From Gammaproteobacteria bacterium (GTDB taxonomy: Bacteria; Pseudomonadota; Gammaproteobacteria; Chromatiales; Chromatiaceae), in assembly GCA_015231665.1 (NCBI GenBank), contig JADGBD010000153.1, forward strand, positions 1 through 5,397: a stretch of DNA of 5,397 nucleotides, given 5' to 3'. Position numbers and translations under genes: made by a program. The notes beneath the pieces were generated by a model, which ran no database searches, had not been told where the DNA came from, and saw only the letters and a list, made by a program, of their open reading frames with translations. This document shows, one piece after another, positions 4,632 through 5,397 of this stretch. Positions within the stretch are counted from its first letter, which is position 1. The number at the start of each line of letters is the position of its first letter.

Positions 4632-5397
4632 ATTCCCAGTGGCCTGCCTCCCGCTCAGCAGCGGGGGCAGGCCATTGTTTTGATCATGCTGGTGACCGTG
4701 ATCGGGGTATTGATTGGCCTGTCGCTGATCAACACCGGCATTACCGCCAGTGAGAAAATGCAGCTGCAAAATGCGGCTGATGCCACTGCCTACAGCATTT
4801 CCACCCTGGAAGCGCGGGATCTGAACTTTACCTCCTACACCAACCGCGCCATGGTTGCCAACGAGGTGGCCATGGGGCAGATGGTAGGGATGATGTCCTG
4901 GGCGGTGATGATCAATTCCACCCCCGAATTTCTCAATATGTATTTCACCCCCATCTTTGCCATACCTGTCATAGGTCAGGCTGTCATGGGTGTGGTGCAG
5001 CCGATTATTACGGTATTGAGAACCGTGACCCGGATCATACGTACCGGCGTGCAGGCCTTTACCCGGGTGGTGGCCAAGGTGCTGCCGATCATGAACAAGG
5101 CCTATAGCGTGGCGCAGCGGGCCATGCACCTGGGCACCCTCTACTTTGCCGGCATGACCCTGTTCGAGACCATCGAGGCCAATGCGGACGACGCCAGCCT
5201 GTCCCTCTACGGCTACTTGATGCTGGCCCGGCACCTGAACACCTACTATGGCGATTTGTCCTTCAAGGACGATTCTTTTGTCACCTCTTACCGCCAATCG
5301 ACCAAGTCCAATCTGATCCCGCAGCGGGGTGGTGATCCCAAATCAGATGCGCAAAAGGAAGGCGTGCAAAAGCTGGCGGCCCTGATCAACGCCAGCC
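4617..5397 (+). CDS. TadE/TadG-like pilus assembly protein, N-terminal part
   Basis: The frame stays open to the window end, giving 260 residues of a longer protein. Residues 14-19 (QQRGQA) and the hydrophobic helix at about 19-40, followed by QLQNAADATAYS at 49-60, are the typical N-terminus of the TadE/G-like family: a basic start, one membrane helix and the Q-N-A-A-D-A motif. Such proteins are pseudopilin-like or envelope components of Tad (Flp) pilus machines, mostly outside the inner membrane. The following part (about 61-260) has a second hydrophobic stretch at about 113-141 and is mostly helical in character; I recognise no further domain. The start is ATG at 4617, with an in-frame TAG at 4596-4598 and GTG at 4611 as the only other start near; the ribosome binding site is poor and lies in a hairpin. 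It follows flp by 32 bases and is probably co-transcribed. Confidence 0.8.
   Translation, partial: MTARQIPSGLPPAQQRGQAIVLIMLVTVIGVLIGLSLINTGITASEKMQLQNAADATAYSISTLEARDLNFTSYTNRAMVANEVAMGQMVGMMSWAVMINSTPEFLNMYFTPIFAIPVIGQAVMGVVQPIITVLRTVTRIIRTGVQAFTRVVAKVLPIMNKAYSVAQRAMHLGTLYFAGMTLFETIEANADDASLSLYGYLMLARHLNTYYGDLSFKDDSFVTSYRQSTKSNLIPQRGGDPKSDAQKEGVQKLAALINAS
4641..4682 (+). terminator. Terminator-like hairpin inside the 5' end of the TadG-like gene
   Basis: GGCCTGCC (4641-4648) pairs with GGCAGGCC (4666-4673), and CCCGC (4650-4654) with GCGGG (4661-4665), giving 13 GC-rich pairs with one bulged T (4649) and loop TCAGCA. ATTGTTTTGATC follows directly, with six T in the first eight bases. This is the shape of an intrinsic terminator, 57 bases after the flp stop codon, yet it lies in codons 9-19 of the next gene. 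It may end most flp transcripts when the downstream start is not translated. The coding role of the same bases (QRGQA motif) is a competing explanation for part of the sequence. Confidence 0.55.

Noticed and set aside
4572..5297. A 241-codon - strand open frame opposite the TadG-like gene.
   Set aside because: The + strand frame has a membrane helix and the QNAADA motif and stays open to the window end. The - frame gives a His/Gly-rich sequence with no recognisable domain.

Overview
The window is GC-rich, densely coded DNA with every supported gene on the + strand. The protein families and wording (an AceF-type E2 tail followed by lipoamide dehydrogenase, a YbfF-like esterase, a secreted YkuD protein, a Flp-type pilin) suggest a free-living proteobacterium, most likely a gammaproteobacterium. 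No marker here fixes the genus. 

Left part (1-2040): the last 20 codons of a dihydrolipoamide acyltransferase (E2) gene, then lpdA (279-1715), the E3 subunit of the same 2-oxoacid dehydrogenase complex. The gaps on both sides of lpdA (65-278 and 1716-2040) carry an unusual dispersed repeat built from 9-10 base sub-units related to GACGCAGAG. Each gap has one copy in + orientation at its left end and one in - orientation at its right end. The right-hand copies sit exactly 12 bases before the Shine-Dalgarno sequence of the next gene. The second gap also holds a REP-like palindrome with 8-base arms. 

Middle (2041-4179): an alpha/beta-hydrolase of the YbfF type, then a periplasmic L,D-transpeptidase with its own candidate sigma70 promoter and an unusual Cys-x-x-Cys tail, then a small GTG-started four-helix membrane protein of unknown function. 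These look like separate housekeeping or envelope genes rather than one pathway. 

Right part (4327-5397): a type IVb (Flp) prepilin with a clear prepilin-peptidase site, followed after 32 bases by a TadE/TadG-like protein that runs off the window. This is probably the start of a Tad/Flp pilus or related secretion locus, since pilin and TadG-like protein both act in that envelope machine. The junction between them is the most interesting place in the window: one hairpin encloses the start codon of the TadG-like gene, and a second, terminator-like hairpin with a T-rich tail lies inside its first 19 codons. Parts of their arms can also pair with each other. This resembles a control point that would keep the TadG-like protein low relative to the abundant pilin. 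That role is inference. The 4180-4326 gap before the pilin holds its ribosome binding site and two T-runs, and no promoter I would defend.
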